A stretch of 64,000 nt of DNA from CBDDIP01 sp965279405 (lineage in GTDB: Bacteria; Actinomycetota; Acidimicrobiia; Acidimicrobiales; Ilumatobacteraceae): positions 310,001 to 374,000 of the forward strand of contig OZ257157.1 in assembly GCA_965279405.1 (NCBI GenBank), read 5' to 3'. The notes beneath the pieces are model-generated. The model worked only from the letters and a program-made list of their open reading frames with translations, did not search any database and was not told where the DNA came from. Of the stretch, positions 6,816 through 15,135 are shown piece by piece (within the stretch, counting starts at the first letter, position 1; every line of letters starts with the position of its first letter). Both the position numbers and the translations under genes were made by a program.

Positions 6816-8134
6816 CGGTCGACCGTGTCAGAACCGGAACGAGGCGGTGCGCTTCTGGTTCTGACCCGTTGGATCGCACCACGGACAGACGCTCGCGCAC
6901 TGGCCACCGCGGCGCGCATCGCACCACGGGTGCGGCGCACCTGATCCCCGGCGGTGCGGGCGACTGCGCGCAGCGGACGAACCGCGTGGCGCACGATGGC
7001 GCGCGCCCGGCGAGTGACGGCCGCCGACGCTGAACGGATCCGCACGCCGACTGCGCGCACCACCCGCGACACCGGCCGTACGACGCGTCGAATGCCGGCG
7101 ACCACGGCGGCGCCGACCCGCGCAAGGCCGGCGAGCCCGCGGCCGACCAAGACAAACGCGCCCGTCACCGTCACCGCCACGCCTTCCAGCCCACGGCCGA
7201 CGAGACGCGCCACCGACCGCGTCGGACGACCGAGCACGGCAACTGCTCGACGGAGTGCCGAGCCGAGCGACCGAACAGCTCGACCGATCAGCTCCAGGCT
7301 GCGTCGAAGTGGCGGGACGATCCGCCGCACGAACGCGGATGCGGCCGAGGTGATGCTGTGAACGGCACGGGCAGCAGTCCGACGGATGGCGCGGGCCGGG
7401 ACGAGCAGCCCGTGCCACAGCCCACGGACCGCCGACGCACCGGCGAGCACGACAGCCCGGACTCGCCGTCCGAACGCCCGCATCACCGTCGACGCAGCGC
7501 GAGCCCAACCCCGAACGAGCGCGCTGACCCGTCGCCATGCGCCGCGGACCACCGCGCCGATCGGCCTGGCGATCCCCCGAGCGGTGGCGGCGACGCGTCG
7601 CCACGCACCCCGGATCACGCTCGCGACTGCCCGACCAACGGCCCGGGCCGGCACCGACAGACGACGCCAGAACCCACGCAGCGCCACCACGGACGAGCGC
7701 GCCAGGCCGCGCACGACCACCGCCAACCGACGTACGACACCGGCGACCACGGCGCCGAGTCGACGGGCCGCGCCGGCGACCACGGAGCCCACTCGTCGCA
7801 CGATGCGTGCCAGCACGGAGCTCACTCGCCGGACGAGGCGGATCAGCACACGCATGGCAGCGCGCATCGGCGCGAGCAGCACCCGGATGACAGCACGCAG
7901 CCAGTGACCGATGCGTGCCGCAACGACCCTCACGAGTCGACCCGCCGCACGGGCCGCCGCTGGGATCGCGCGGGTCACGATCGCCTTGCCGGCCTCCCAC
8001 AGCGCCACCGCCGGTGCCAGCGGCACGGCGAGCGCCTTGCCCAGCAGGCCCAGCTCGGCATCGGGCTCGACATCAATGGAGCGTTCGACGGCGGGCTCGA
8101 TGTCGGTGGCGGCCCGCTCGTCCTCAGCGGTCAT
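6812..8134 (-). CDS. Arg-rich amphipathic-helix repeat protein (440 aa), unknown function
   Basis: An acidic head (residues 1-27, MTAEDERAATDIEPAVERS) is followed by about 400 residues of Arg-studded, Ala/Val-rich helix. Part of it repeats every 11 residues: RVSSVLARIVR, RVGSVVAGAAR, RLGAVVAGVVR, RLAVVVRGLAR. Further on, longer units recur, each with the core RGAWRR. Only two Lys occur, both near the N-terminus, while Arg is very frequent. Eleven-residue amphipathic repeats are known from apolipoproteins, synuclein and perilipins, which coat lipid surfaces; a membrane- or lipid-droplet-binding role here is inference. ATG 8134 overlaps the end of the upstream membrane-protein gene by 11 nt, so the two are co-expressed. 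The longer reading from 8323 is only a shadow of that gene. Confidence 0.6.
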   Translation of the reverse strand: MTAEDERAATDIEPAVERSIDVEPDAELGLLGKALAVPLAPAVALWEAGKAIVTRAIPAAARAAGRLVRVVAARIGHWLRAVIRVLLAPMRAAMRVLIRLVRRVSSVLARIVRRVGSVVAGAARRLGAVVAGVVRRLAVVVRGLARSSVVALRGFWRRLSVPARAVGRAVASVIRGAWRRVAATARGIARPIGAVVRGAWRRVSALVRGWARAASTVMRAFGRRVRAVVLAGASAVRGLWHGLLVPARAIRRTAARAVHSITSAASAFVRRIVPPLRRSLELIGRAVRSLGSALRRAVAVLGRPTRSVARLVGRGLEGVAVTVTGAFVLVGRGLAGLARVGAAVVAGIRRVVRPVSRVVRAVGVRIRSASAAVTRRARAIVRHAVRPLRAVARTAGDQVRRTRGAMRAAVASARASVRGAIQRVRTRSAPPRSGSDTVDR

Positions 8135-8855
8135 CGCTGCCGAGGAGATCGCGCTGGAGCGCTGCCACGTCGAGGAGCGACGACGTGCCGGCCAGGTGGT
8201 CGATCTCCTGACGGGCTTCGACGAGTGCTCGACGCTGATCGGGCTCGCCGTCGCCGACGCGCGGGTCGGTGATCGTCGCCGCCAGCGCGTCGAGCGCGTC
8301 GGCGCGGGCGACCACGTAGCCAACCTCCTCCGGCACCACTGGAGAACGTCCGCCGAGCAGCGTCGCTACTTCGAGCATCGCCGCATGGGCGACGTCGGCC
8401 ACCCGCCGCGAGGGCACGTGCGCCAGCGTTGCGCTCTGCTTCACAACGCGATCGTGCGCAGCGATCAGCCGCTGCACCACCGGGTTGGACGTGCGCACGA
8501 TGGTGCCGTCACCAATCGCGGCCCGCACTCGCGCTGCCCGTCGACGCGCGGCACTGCGCCGCCACAGCGAACGGATCGGCAGGATCGCTCCGAACGCGAC
8601 CGCGCACGCGCCGATCACCGTCACCGCCCCCGGCAGGTCGCCGACCTGGCCGGCGACGATCGCTGCGCCCCCACCGACGAGCAGCACCGCGTCGGCGGCG
8701 CTCGGCCCACGTTCGTCGGGCTGGCCGAACACCTCGTCGAGGATCTCGTCGACCTCGTCGCGGTTCCGGCCCAGCTGGTCGAGCCGCACGAGCGGCCCCG
8801 GCCGAGCTGGGACGACCACGTTCGCTCCCGCGTCGACATCGGTCCGCTCGCCCAC
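8124..8855 (-). CDS. Hypothetical protein with two membrane helices
   Basis: Start GTG 8855 gives 243 aa. An earlier GTG (8906) lies in the loop of a terminator hairpin and was rejected. The protein has an acidic N-terminal helix (RNRDEVDEILDEVF) and two hydrophobic helices joined by a short turn (ADAVLLVGGGAAIVAGQVG, then AVTVIGACAVAFGAIL). A basic stretch WRRSAARRRAARVRAA and a soluble helical C-terminal half follow. No family is recognised. It overlaps the Arg-rich repeat-protein gene by 11 nt and the two likely act together at a membrane. Confidence 0.65.
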   Translation of the reverse strand: MGERTDVDAGANVVVPARPGPLVRLDQLGRNRDEVDEILDEVFGQPDERGPSAADAVLLVGGGAAIVAGQVGDLPGAVTVIGACAVAFGAILPIRSLWRRSAARRRAARVRAAIGDGTIVRTSNPVVQRLIAAHDRVVKQSATLAHVPSRRVADVAHAAMLEVATLLGGRSPVVPEEVGYVVARADALDALAATITDPRVGDGEPDQRRALVEARQEIDHLAGTSSLLDVAALQRDLLGSDDR

Positions 8856-8881
8856 CCCGTGGAAGCTATCCGACAGGTCGG

Positions 8882-8926
8882 AACCGAGTCGCTGAGCGCC
8901 CCTCACGGGCGTTCAGCAACTCGGTT
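8882..8926. terminator. Terminator hairpin after the ArsR-type gene
   Basis: Two 20-nt arms (8882-8901 and 8907-8926) pair around a CTCAC loop with only two G-T type mismatches. It lies 35 nt beyond the stop of the minus-strand ArsR gene and upstream of the membrane-protein gene, so it separates the two transcripts. Confidence 0.65.
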
Positions 8927-8960
8927 GCGAGTGGCGCGGCGAGGTTGCGGAATCGGCGCG

Positions 8961-9632
8961 TCAGTCGAGTCCGAGGGCGGCGCGGCCGGCATCGGTGATG
9001 GTCAGGCCGCGCTCTCCGGCCGCACGGCGGCGCACCCACTCGCGTTCGAGGCACACCGTCGCGAACGCTGCCGGCAGCGCACCGGCGAGGTGCTCGCGTC
9101 GCTCCGTCCAGTCCATGCACGCGCGCAGCAGCGGGCGGCGCAACTGCCGCGCCGCGTCGACGTCGACGCCTCGTTCGGCGAACCACGTCTCCCCCGCCGG
9201 CAGCAGATCGATGCCGTCGGCACCCAGCCGAACGCCGTCGATCGCCACCAAGCGATCGCGGACGGCGACGCCGAGGATGCCAGCCAGGTGGTCGTAGCAG
9301 AGCCGTGCCGGACGGAGCACACGCGCCGCCGAACTGGCCCGCAACGTCGCCGACGGCTTCGGTGGGCTGATCACCGCCAGCGACTCGAGCAGCTGGGCCA
9401 CTTCGGGCCCCGCCAGCCGGAAGTAGCGGTGCCGCCCCTGCCCGACCATCGACAGCAACCCGCCGTCGAGCATGCGCGACAGGTGCTCGCTGGCCGTCGG
9501 CGCGCCAACACCTGCCAGCCGGGCGAGCTCTCCGGCGGTGAGCGCTCGACCATCGAGCAGGGCAGTGAGGATCGCCGCACGCGTCGGCTCGGCGATCAGC
9601 CTGGCGACCACGGAGACGTCGACGTCGGACAC
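8961..9632 (-). CDS. ArsR-type winged-helix transcriptional regulator
   Basis: The start is GTG 9632, because TACGGT (9645-9640 on the minus strand) lies 7 nt upstream, giving a leaderless 223-aa protein; longer readings add an unlikely N-terminus. The first 80 residues are an ArsR-like winged helix: ARLIAEPTRAAILTALLDG, LTAGELARLAGVGAPTASEH, LSRMLDGGLLS and GRHRYFRL. The remainder is a long effector domain of unknown ligand, with Cys residues around CYDHLAG and CMDW. It is divergent from the P450-like gene at 9698 and probably controls it. Confidence 0.8.
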   Translation of the reverse strand: MSDVDVSVVARLIAEPTRAAILTALLDGRALTAGELARLAGVGAPTASEHLSRMLDGGLLSMVGQGRHRYFRLAGPEVAQLLESLAVISPPKPSATLRASSAARVLRPARLCYDHLAGILGVAVRDRLVAIDGVRLGADGIDLLPAGETWFAERGVDVDAARQLRRPLLRACMDWTERREHLAGALPAAFATVCLEREWVRRRAAGERGLTITDAGRAALGLD

Positions 9633-9697
9633 GACTCGAACCGTACCCACGGCTCGTTTCGCCCACCACCGAACCGTGGCACGGCCACACTGCACCC

Positions 9698-10552
9698 ATG
9701 GCCGATCACCCGGACCCGACCGATGCGATCGAGGCCGTCACCCACCCCTGCCCGCACGCGTTCTACGCGTCGCTCGCCGACGGCGACGGGATCGCATCGT
9801 CCGCTCCCGCGGTCCGGCGCGTCCTGAACGATCCGTCAGCGCTCGTCCGTCCGCCCGATCAGCCGGTGCCACCGCACCTCATCGGCACACCCGCCGGACG
9901 CCTGTTCGGCCGACTGGCGCGCATGAACGACAGCCAGCGACACGTCGGACTGCGGGCGATCGTCGACGGCTTGCTCGCGGCGATCGACGTCGACGCCATG
10001 TTGTTGGACGCGCGTCGCCGAGCAGTCGAAGCGAGCGACCTCGAGGCGCTGATGCGCGAGGTTCCCGTCGATGCGCTGGCAGCTGCCCTCGGTTTCGAGG
10101 GATCGATCACGCATCACGCGCAGGCACTTGCCGCGGCCTTCGCCCCCGGTGCCGATGCATCGACCGAAGCAGCGGCGTCGGCCGCCGCGGTCGCGCTCAC
10201 GGCCGGCTGTCCCGATGACGACGTCGCCGCCAACCGCGCCGGGCTGCTGTTCCAGGCCCACGATGCGTGCGCCGCGCTCATCGGCTCGCTGATCCTCGAG
10301 GAAGGCCTCGCGCCCGTGCACAACACGCGCCGGTTCCGTCCCGAGCCCGTGCTCGTCGTCCTCGCCACCGCGGCCCTCGGCGACCCGGATCTCGCGTTCG
10401 GCGCCGGCCCACATCGCTGCCCCGCCGCCGATCTGGCACCACACCTGGCTCGATCCGTGGTCGAGGCCAGACCGGACCTTCGACGCAACGCCCCGGCACA
10501 CCGCTTCCTCCCGTCACAGAACGCCCGGCTGCCGATGTTCTCGGACGGCTGA
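9698..10552 (+). CDS. Miniature cytochrome P450-like protein
   Basis: The 284-aa product is far shorter than a normal P450 (about 400). It nevertheless keeps the C-terminal heme-ligand loop LAFGAGPHRCPAADLAPHLA with Cys241. Upstream lie an ERR/PERF-like segment (NTRRFRPEPV) and an I-helix-like LLFQAHDACAALIG. The N-terminal helices of a full P450 are compressed or missing. If folded it should bind heme through Cys241, but oxygenase activity is uncertain because the usual acid-Thr pair of the I helix is not clear. It is divergent from the ArsR-type gene; a weak CACACT hexamer lies 6 nt before the ATG. Confidence 0.6.
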   Translation: MADHPDPTDAIEAVTHPCPHAFYASLADGDGIASSAPAVRRVLNDPSALVRPPDQPVPPHLIGTPAGRLFGRLARMNDSQRHVGLRAIVDGLLAAIDVDAMLLDARRRAVEASDLEALMREVPVDALAAALGFEGSITHHAQALAAAFAPGADASTEAAASAAAVALTAGCPDDDVAANRAGLLFQAHDACAALIGSLILEEGLAPVHNTRRFRPEPVLVVLATAALGDPDLAFGAGPHRCPAADLAPHLARSVVEARPDLRRNAPAHRFLPSQNARLPMFSDG

Positions 10553-10613
10553 GCGACGGTTTCCGTCACGGAACCGGCCGAGATCTCGCCCCGTCGGGTG
10601 GCAGGATGCGGGC

Positions 10614-12074
10614 ATGACGACAGCGAGCCGGCCGAACGTCCTGTTCATCACGCTCGACCAGTTCCGCGCCGACTGCCTCTCGTGCGCCGGCCACCCGTTG
10701 GTGCGCACGCCGAACCTCGACGCGCTCGCCGCCGCGGGCGTGCGTCTCACCCGCCACTACTCGCAAGCAGCACCCTGTGCTCCCGGGCGCGCCGCGCTCT
10801 ACACCGGCACGTACCAGATGAACAACCGCGTCGTCGCCAACGGCACGCCGCTCGACGATCGCCTCGACAACGTCGCCCGCGCGGCGCGACGCGCCGGGTA
10901 CGCGCCCGGCCTGTTCGGCTACACCGATCAGGGCGTCGACCCGCGCATCGTCACCGACCCGGACGATCCGAGGCTGTCGCACTGGGAAGGCGTGCTGCCC
11001 GGCTTCGACCTCGCGCTCGATCTCGACGAGCGCCACGCTCCGTGGATGGCGTGGCTGCGCTCGCTCGGCTACGAGCTCGACGATCCCGACGTCGCGCTGG
11101 CCACCGAGCACGAACGGCCCGCCGAGCACTCGGTGTCGACGTTCCTCACCGACCACCTCCTCGACTGGATCGATGCGCAGGACGGTCGGTGGTTCGCCCA
11201 CGCGTCGTACATCCGCCCGCATCCGCCGTACAGCGCGGCCGGCGAGTACTCGACGATGTACGAGCCCGCCGACTGCCCGCCACCGCTGCCGATCCCGAGC
11301 AACCCGCACCCGCTCGTGCAGCAGATGCTGCGCCTGCCGGTCGTCGCGGCGCCAACCGAGCCCGATGACATCGCGCACCTGCAATCGCAGTACTTCGGGA
11401 TGATCAGCGAGGTCGACGCGCAGCTCGGCCGGGTGTGGCAGCACCTGCGCGACACGGGCCGGTGGGAGGACACGGTGATCGTCGTCACCGCTGACCACGC
11501 CGAGCAGCTGTGCGATCAGGGCTTCGTGCAGAAGCTCGGCTTCTACGAGTCGAGCTACCACATCCTCGGCATCGTCCGCGATCCGCGCCTCCCGCAGGCG
11601 CACGGTTCGACCGTCGATCGCTTCACCGAGAACGTCGACATCATGCCCACGTTGTGCGAGGCGATGGGCGTCCCGGTCCCCGGTCAGTGCGACGGCATGC
11701 CGTTGACCCCGTTCCTGCGCGGCGACGCACCGCCGCGCTGGCGAGATGCGGCCCACTACGAGTGGGACTGGCGTGACGTCCTGATCCCTCGCGGCGAGCA
11801 CCCGTGGCCGTGGGACCGGCGTCTGGAGCGGATGAACCTGGCCGTGCTGCGCTCCGACGAACGCGCCTACGTCCAGTTCGGCGACGGCAGCTGGCGCTGC
11901 TACGACCTGGCCGCCGACCCGACGTGGCAGACCGAGATCACCGACCCGACCGTGGTGCTCGCCGACGCGCAGGCGATGCTCGTGTGGCGCTCGCAGCACA
12001 CGAACCGCCAGCTGACCGGGATGCTGCTGCGCGACGGCGGCATCGGCCGCTGGCCCGACCCCGTCCCCGCGTGA
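10614..12074 (+). CDS. Sulfatase / phosphonate monoester hydrolase family protein
   Basis: The 486-aa protein begins with the type I sulfatase metal motif NVLFITLDQFRADCLS. It carries CAPGRAALYTG with Cys55 in C-x-P-x-R, the site converted to formylglycine by FGE. Further metal ligands are in VVTADHAEQL, and the length suits phosphonate monoesterase/arylsulfatase relatives. No signal peptide is seen, so it is probably cytoplasmic. The reaction is hydrolysis of sulfate or phosphonate monoesters; the substrate is not readable. It is convergent with trmB across a short hairpin. Confidence 0.85.
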   Translation: MTTASRPNVLFITLDQFRADCLSCAGHPLVRTPNLDALAAAGVRLTRHYSQAAPCAPGRAALYTGTYQMNNRVVANGTPLDDRLDNVARAARRAGYAPGLFGYTDQGVDPRIVTDPDDPRLSHWEGVLPGFDLALDLDERHAPWMAWLRSLGYELDDPDVALATEHERPAEHSVSTFLTDHLLDWIDAQDGRWFAHASYIRPHPPYSAAGEYSTMYEPADCPPPLPIPSNPHPLVQQMLRLPVVAAPTEPDDIAHLQSQYFGMISEVDAQLGRVWQHLRDTGRWEDTVIVVTADHAEQLCDQGFVQKLGFYESSYHILGIVRDPRLPQAHGSTVDRFTENVDIMPTLCEAMGVPVPGQCDGMPLTPFLRGDAPPRWRDAAHYEWDWRDVLIPRGEHPWPWDRRLERMNLAVLRSDERAYVQFGDGSWRCYDLAADPTWQTEITDPTVVLADAQAMLVWRSQHTNRQLTGMLLRDGGIGRWPDPVPA

Positions 12075-12093
12075 GGCGCCGGATGGCGCTCAC
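12071..12093. terminator. Small hairpin between convergent genes
   Basis: GTGA-GCGCC (one bulged G) pairs with GGCGC-TCAC around GGAT. It includes the sulfatase stop codon and lies just before the trmB stop at 12097. Confidence 0.4.
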
Positions 12094-12096
12094 GGC

Positions 12097-12774
12097 TCAG
12101 CTGCTGCGCCGGTAGACGAGGTCGACCACGTCGCGCCCGGCTTCGATGCCGCGCTGCTCGTAGCGCGTCAGCGGTCGCCACGACGGGCGTTCGACAGCGC
12201 CACCCGACAGGCGCGGCTCGGCGTCGCACACCGCAGCCATCTGCTCCGCGTAGTCGGCGATGTCCGTTGCCAGGTGGAGCACGCCACCGACGCACAACCG
12301 GTCGACGATCATCCCGGTGATCTCCGGTCGGACGATGCGACGGCGCTGCTGGCGGGCCTTCGGCCACGGATCGGGGAACCACACGCGCACCTCGTCCAAC
12401 GACCGTGGAGGAAGCCGTGGCAGGAAGTCGAGCGCATCACCGTCGACGACGCGCACGTGCTGCCACCCGTTCGCTTCGATCGCCTCCAGCACCGTGGCGA
12501 TCCCGGGCGTGTAGACGTCGATGGCGATGAAGCACGAATCCAGCGCTGCACCGGCGAGCTCGACCACGCTCTCGCCGCCGCCGAAGCCGATCTCCATCAC
12601 GAACGGTCCACCGCTGCCGAACACCTCGGGCAGGTCCAGCACCGGCCCGTCGGTCGGCAGCGACCACCGGGCCAAGGCCGGCTCGTAGCGCGCCGTGCGC
12701 GCCTCGGACATGCCGCGCCGCCGCGGCTTGAAGGTGCGCGTCACCGGCCATGGTGCCGCTTCGCCGACTGTCAC
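12097..12774 (-). CDS. trmB: tRNA (guanine-N7-)-methyltransferase TrmB
   Basis: TrmB methylates G46 in the tRNA variable loop using SAM. The 225-aa product has the SAM-binding loop VMEIGFGGGESVVELA, DGDALDFLPRL, and the TrmB signature VRVWFPDPWPKARQQRRR. It ends with a substrate-side segment PLTRYEQRG. The start GTG 12774 overlaps the stop of the DUF1345 gene (GTGA), so the two are coupled; GTG 12744 is an alternative. The long frame continuing upstream to 14406 is only antisense to the cupredoxin gene. Confidence 0.92.
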   Translation of the reverse strand: MTVGEAAPWPVTRTFKPRRRGMSEARTARYEPALARWSLPTDGPVLDLPEVFGSGGPFVMEIGFGGGESVVELAGAALDSCFIAIDVYTPGIATVLEAIEANGWQHVRVVDGDALDFLPRLPPRSLDEVRVWFPDPWPKARQQRRRIVRPEITGMIVDRLCVGGVLHLATDIADYAEQMAAVCDAEPRLSGGAVERPSWRPLTRYEQRGIEAGRDVVDLVYRRSS

Positions 12775-13418
12775 TTGATGAAGCCGCCGATGACGTTGAT
12801 CGTCAGGCCGATGATCACCGTGCCGAACAGGAACGACAACATCGCGTGGCGGGTGATCGTGCGCCGAATGGTGCGATCGCTGACGTTGGTGTCGGACACC
12901 TGGTAGGTCATCCCGACCGTGAAGGCGAGGTAGGCGAAGTCGTTGTAGTCGGGCGGTCTCGTCTCGTTGAAATCGATCCCGCCGGGCTCGTCGCGGTAGT
13001 AGAGGTGCGCGTAGCGCAGCGTGTACACGGTGTGGACGGTCGCCCACGAGAGCACCACGGACAGCACCGCCACGACGGTGAGCACCGCCGTCTTGTACCC
13101 GCTCTCCTGGTTCGCCTTGACGACTCCCAGAAAGACGCCGATGAGGCTGGCGCTGCTGGCCAGCAACAGGATGAGCGACGAGGCGGCGCGGCTGTCGTCC
13201 TCGCTCGTCGCCAACGACTGCGTGCTCTGGCCGCGCCGACGCACGATGCTGCCCCACACGAGGACGAGGTGCGTGACCGCGGCTGCATCCCACGCACCCA
13301 GGGCCGTCAGCTGCCACGGCATGAGGATCGACAGCACGGCGATGGTGGCCGCGCCGACACCTGCGGCGATCACGAGTCGCGTCAACCCGGACATCGGGGT
13401 CGACGACGAAGGAGCCAC
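12771..13418 (-). CDS. DUF1345 membrane protein
   Basis: The 215-aa protein has four to five hydrophobic helices. It carries the conserved DUF1345 stretch GIDFNE...PDYNDFAYLAFTVGMTYQVSDT, then RRTITRHAMLSFLFGTVII near the C-terminus. The function of the family is unknown. The start is GTG 13418; an earlier start is not apparent. It is coupled to trmB through a GTGA overlap and is divergent from the cupredoxin lipoprotein gene at 13513. Confidence 0.85.
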   Translation of the reverse strand: MAPSSSTPMSGLTRLVIAAGVGAATIAVLSILMPWQLTALGAWDAAAVTHLVLVWGSIVRRRGQSTQSLATSEDDSRAASSLILLLASSASLIGVFLGVVKANQESGYKTAVLTVVAVLSVVLSWATVHTVYTLRYAHLYYRDEPGGIDFNETRPPDYNDFAYLAFTVGMTYQVSDTNVSDRTIRRTITRHAMLSFLFGTVIIGLTINVIGGFIK

Positions 13419-13512
13419 GAGGCGAGATCATCACACGTTCGGCCGCGGACGTGGCGGAGCGGGACGACCCCGACCAGGCCTCGTCACCCTGCGTGTTGGT
13501 ACCCTGCGCCGC

Positions 13513-15114
13513 GTGGGCAGGACGAGCAGGGGGCGAACGGGCGGGATCGTGGTGCTGGTTGCCGCGGGCATGGCGCTCGTGGCATGCGGGTCCGACGACA
13601 CGGCACCGACCACGTCGACCTCGATCCTCGTCGCATCCGAAGGCCCCGCACCCACGACACCGCCCACGCAGCTCCCGCAGGAGACCGTCGACCTGTCGAC
13701 CACCACCACGGTGTCCACGTTGCCGACACGGGAAGGCGCCGAGCACCTGCACTTCGAGGTCGGTCCGCTGACCATCGATCCCGGCCAGAACAACATCGAC
13801 TTCACCAGGGACATCCCGCAACCGAAGGTCGACGGCTGGATCGTCACCATGCGACCCGACCTCCGCCTCGCCGACGGCACAGTCCCGCCCGTCGACGTGG
13901 TCCACCTCCACCACGGGGTGTGGCTCAACTTCAGCAACGCGGACAGCACCAGCCCGCTGCCCCAGCGCATCTTCGCCGCCGGCGAGGAGAAGACGATCAC
14001 CGCCCTGCCCGCGCCGTTCGGGTACCGCTACACGACGAGCGACCACTGGGTGCTCAACTTCATGTTGCACAACCTGCTGCCGACCGCGACGCAGGTGTGG
14101 ATCACCTACGACATCGACTTCATCCCGGCGTCCTCGGGAGCGGCGAAGGGGATCATCCCGGCACGGCCGATCTGGATGGACGTGCAGAACGGCAGCGGCT
14201 ACCCGGTGTTCGACGTGCTGAAGGGCTCGGGCACCGACGGCACGTTCACCTACCCCGACCAAGCCACCGCGCCGTACGGCGACGGGCCGGCCAAGAACGA
14301 GTGGACCGTCGACCGCGACGGTGTGCTCATCGCCACCGCCGGTCACCTCCACCCCGGCGGCCTGCACACCGACCTCTCGGTTCGCCGCGGCGACGAGACT
14401 GCGCACCTGTTCCGTTCCGACGCGAAGTACTACGAGCCGGCGGGCGCCGTGTCGTGGGACGTCTCGATGACCGCCACCAACCCGGACTGGCTCGTCGCGG
14501 TGAAGGCCGGCGACGTGCTGTCGACCAACGCGACCTACGACACCGCGCTGGCGAGCTGGTACGAGAGCATGGGGATCATGGTCGTGTGGATGGCCGATTC
14601 GTCACCCACGAGCAACGACCCGTTCACCACCGCGGTCGACGGTCCGGGCATGCTGACGCACGGCCACCTCGCCGAGAACGACAACCACGGCGGTCAACCG
14701 GCAGACGGCGCCTATCGCGACCTCACCGATGCGCCCTCGGCCCCGGTCGACGGCACGATCGACATCGAAGACTTCGTCTACGCCCAGGGCGACATGTCGC
14801 TGGCGACGGCGGTGCCCACGGTGCAGCCCGGCGGGACGATCACCTTCGACAACCTCGACTCGCCGATCGGCAAGGGCATCTGGCACACGATCACGTCGTG
14901 CAAGGCGCCGTGCAACCGCAGCACTGGGATCGCCTACCCGCTCGCCGACGGCGACGTCACCTTCGACTCCGGCGAGCTCGGCACGGGCGGCGCGCCCACG
15001 GCCGACCGCACGACGTGGACGATCCCTGCCGACCTCCCCGAGGGCACCTACACGTACTTCTGCCGGATCCACCCGCTGATGCGTGGCGCGTTCCGGGTGG
15101 CTGCCGAGACGTAG
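13513..15114 (+). CDS. Lipoprotein with PHM/Nod19-like region and C-terminal cupredoxin domain
   Basis: The start is GTG 13513, 7 nt after TACCCT (13500-13505), giving a leaderless 533-aa product. Residues 1-35 form a lipoprotein signal with lipobox LVAC. A Thr/Pro-rich linker precedes a large beta domain with His clusters VVHLHHGVWLNF and GHLHPGGLHTDL. These recall the copper ligands of PHM-type monooxygenases and Nod19-like proteins, a resemblance only. The last 110 residues are a cupredoxin with type 1 ligands His458 (WHT), Cys517, His520 and Met523 (FCRIHPLM). It is probably a surface-anchored copper redox protein. It has no direct operon partner and is divergent from the DUF1345 gene. 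Confidence 0.75.
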   Translation: MGRTSRGRTGGIVVLVAAGMALVACGSDDTAPTTSTSILVASEGPAPTTPPTQLPQETVDLSTTTTVSTLPTREGAEHLHFEVGPLTIDPGQNNIDFTRDIPQPKVDGWIVTMRPDLRLADGTVPPVDVVHLHHGVWLNFSNADSTSPLPQRIFAAGEEKTITALPAPFGYRYTTSDHWVLNFMLHNLLPTATQVWITYDIDFIPASSGAAKGIIPARPIWMDVQNGSGYPVFDVLKGSGTDGTFTYPDQATAPYGDGPAKNEWTVDRDGVLIATAGHLHPGGLHTDLSVRRGDETAHLFRSDAKYYEPAGAVSWDVSMTATNPDWLVAVKAGDVLSTNATYDTALASWYESMGIMVVWMADSSPTSNDPFTTAVDGPGMLTHGHLAENDNHGGQPADGAYRDLTDAPSAPVDGTIDIEDFVYAQGDMSLATAVPTVQPGGTITFDNLDSPIGKGIWHTITSCKAPCNRSTGIAYPLADGDVTFDSGELGTGGAPTADRTTWTIPADLPEGTYTYFCRIHPLMRGAFRVAAET

Positions 15115-15135
15115 GCGGTTCGCGGTCCCGCAGGA

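Noticed and set aside
8135..8323. Longer start for the Arg-rich repeat protein
   Set aside because: The added 63 residues are a shifted-frame shadow of the upstream membrane-protein gene; ATG 8134 gives the normal short overlap.
8856..8906. Earlier GTG start (8906) for the two-helix membrane protein
   Set aside because: That GTG is in the loop of the terminator hairpin 8882-8926, so the transcript should begin after it.
7911..9827. Open frame of 638 codons on the plus strand
   Set aside because: It is opposite the repeat-protein, membrane-protein and ArsR genes, which have starts, overlaps and terminators that fit.
12775..14406. N-terminal extension of trmB to 769 residues
   Set aside because: The extension is antisense to the DUF1345 and cupredoxin genes; TrmB motifs begin just after the GTGA-coupled GTG at 12774.
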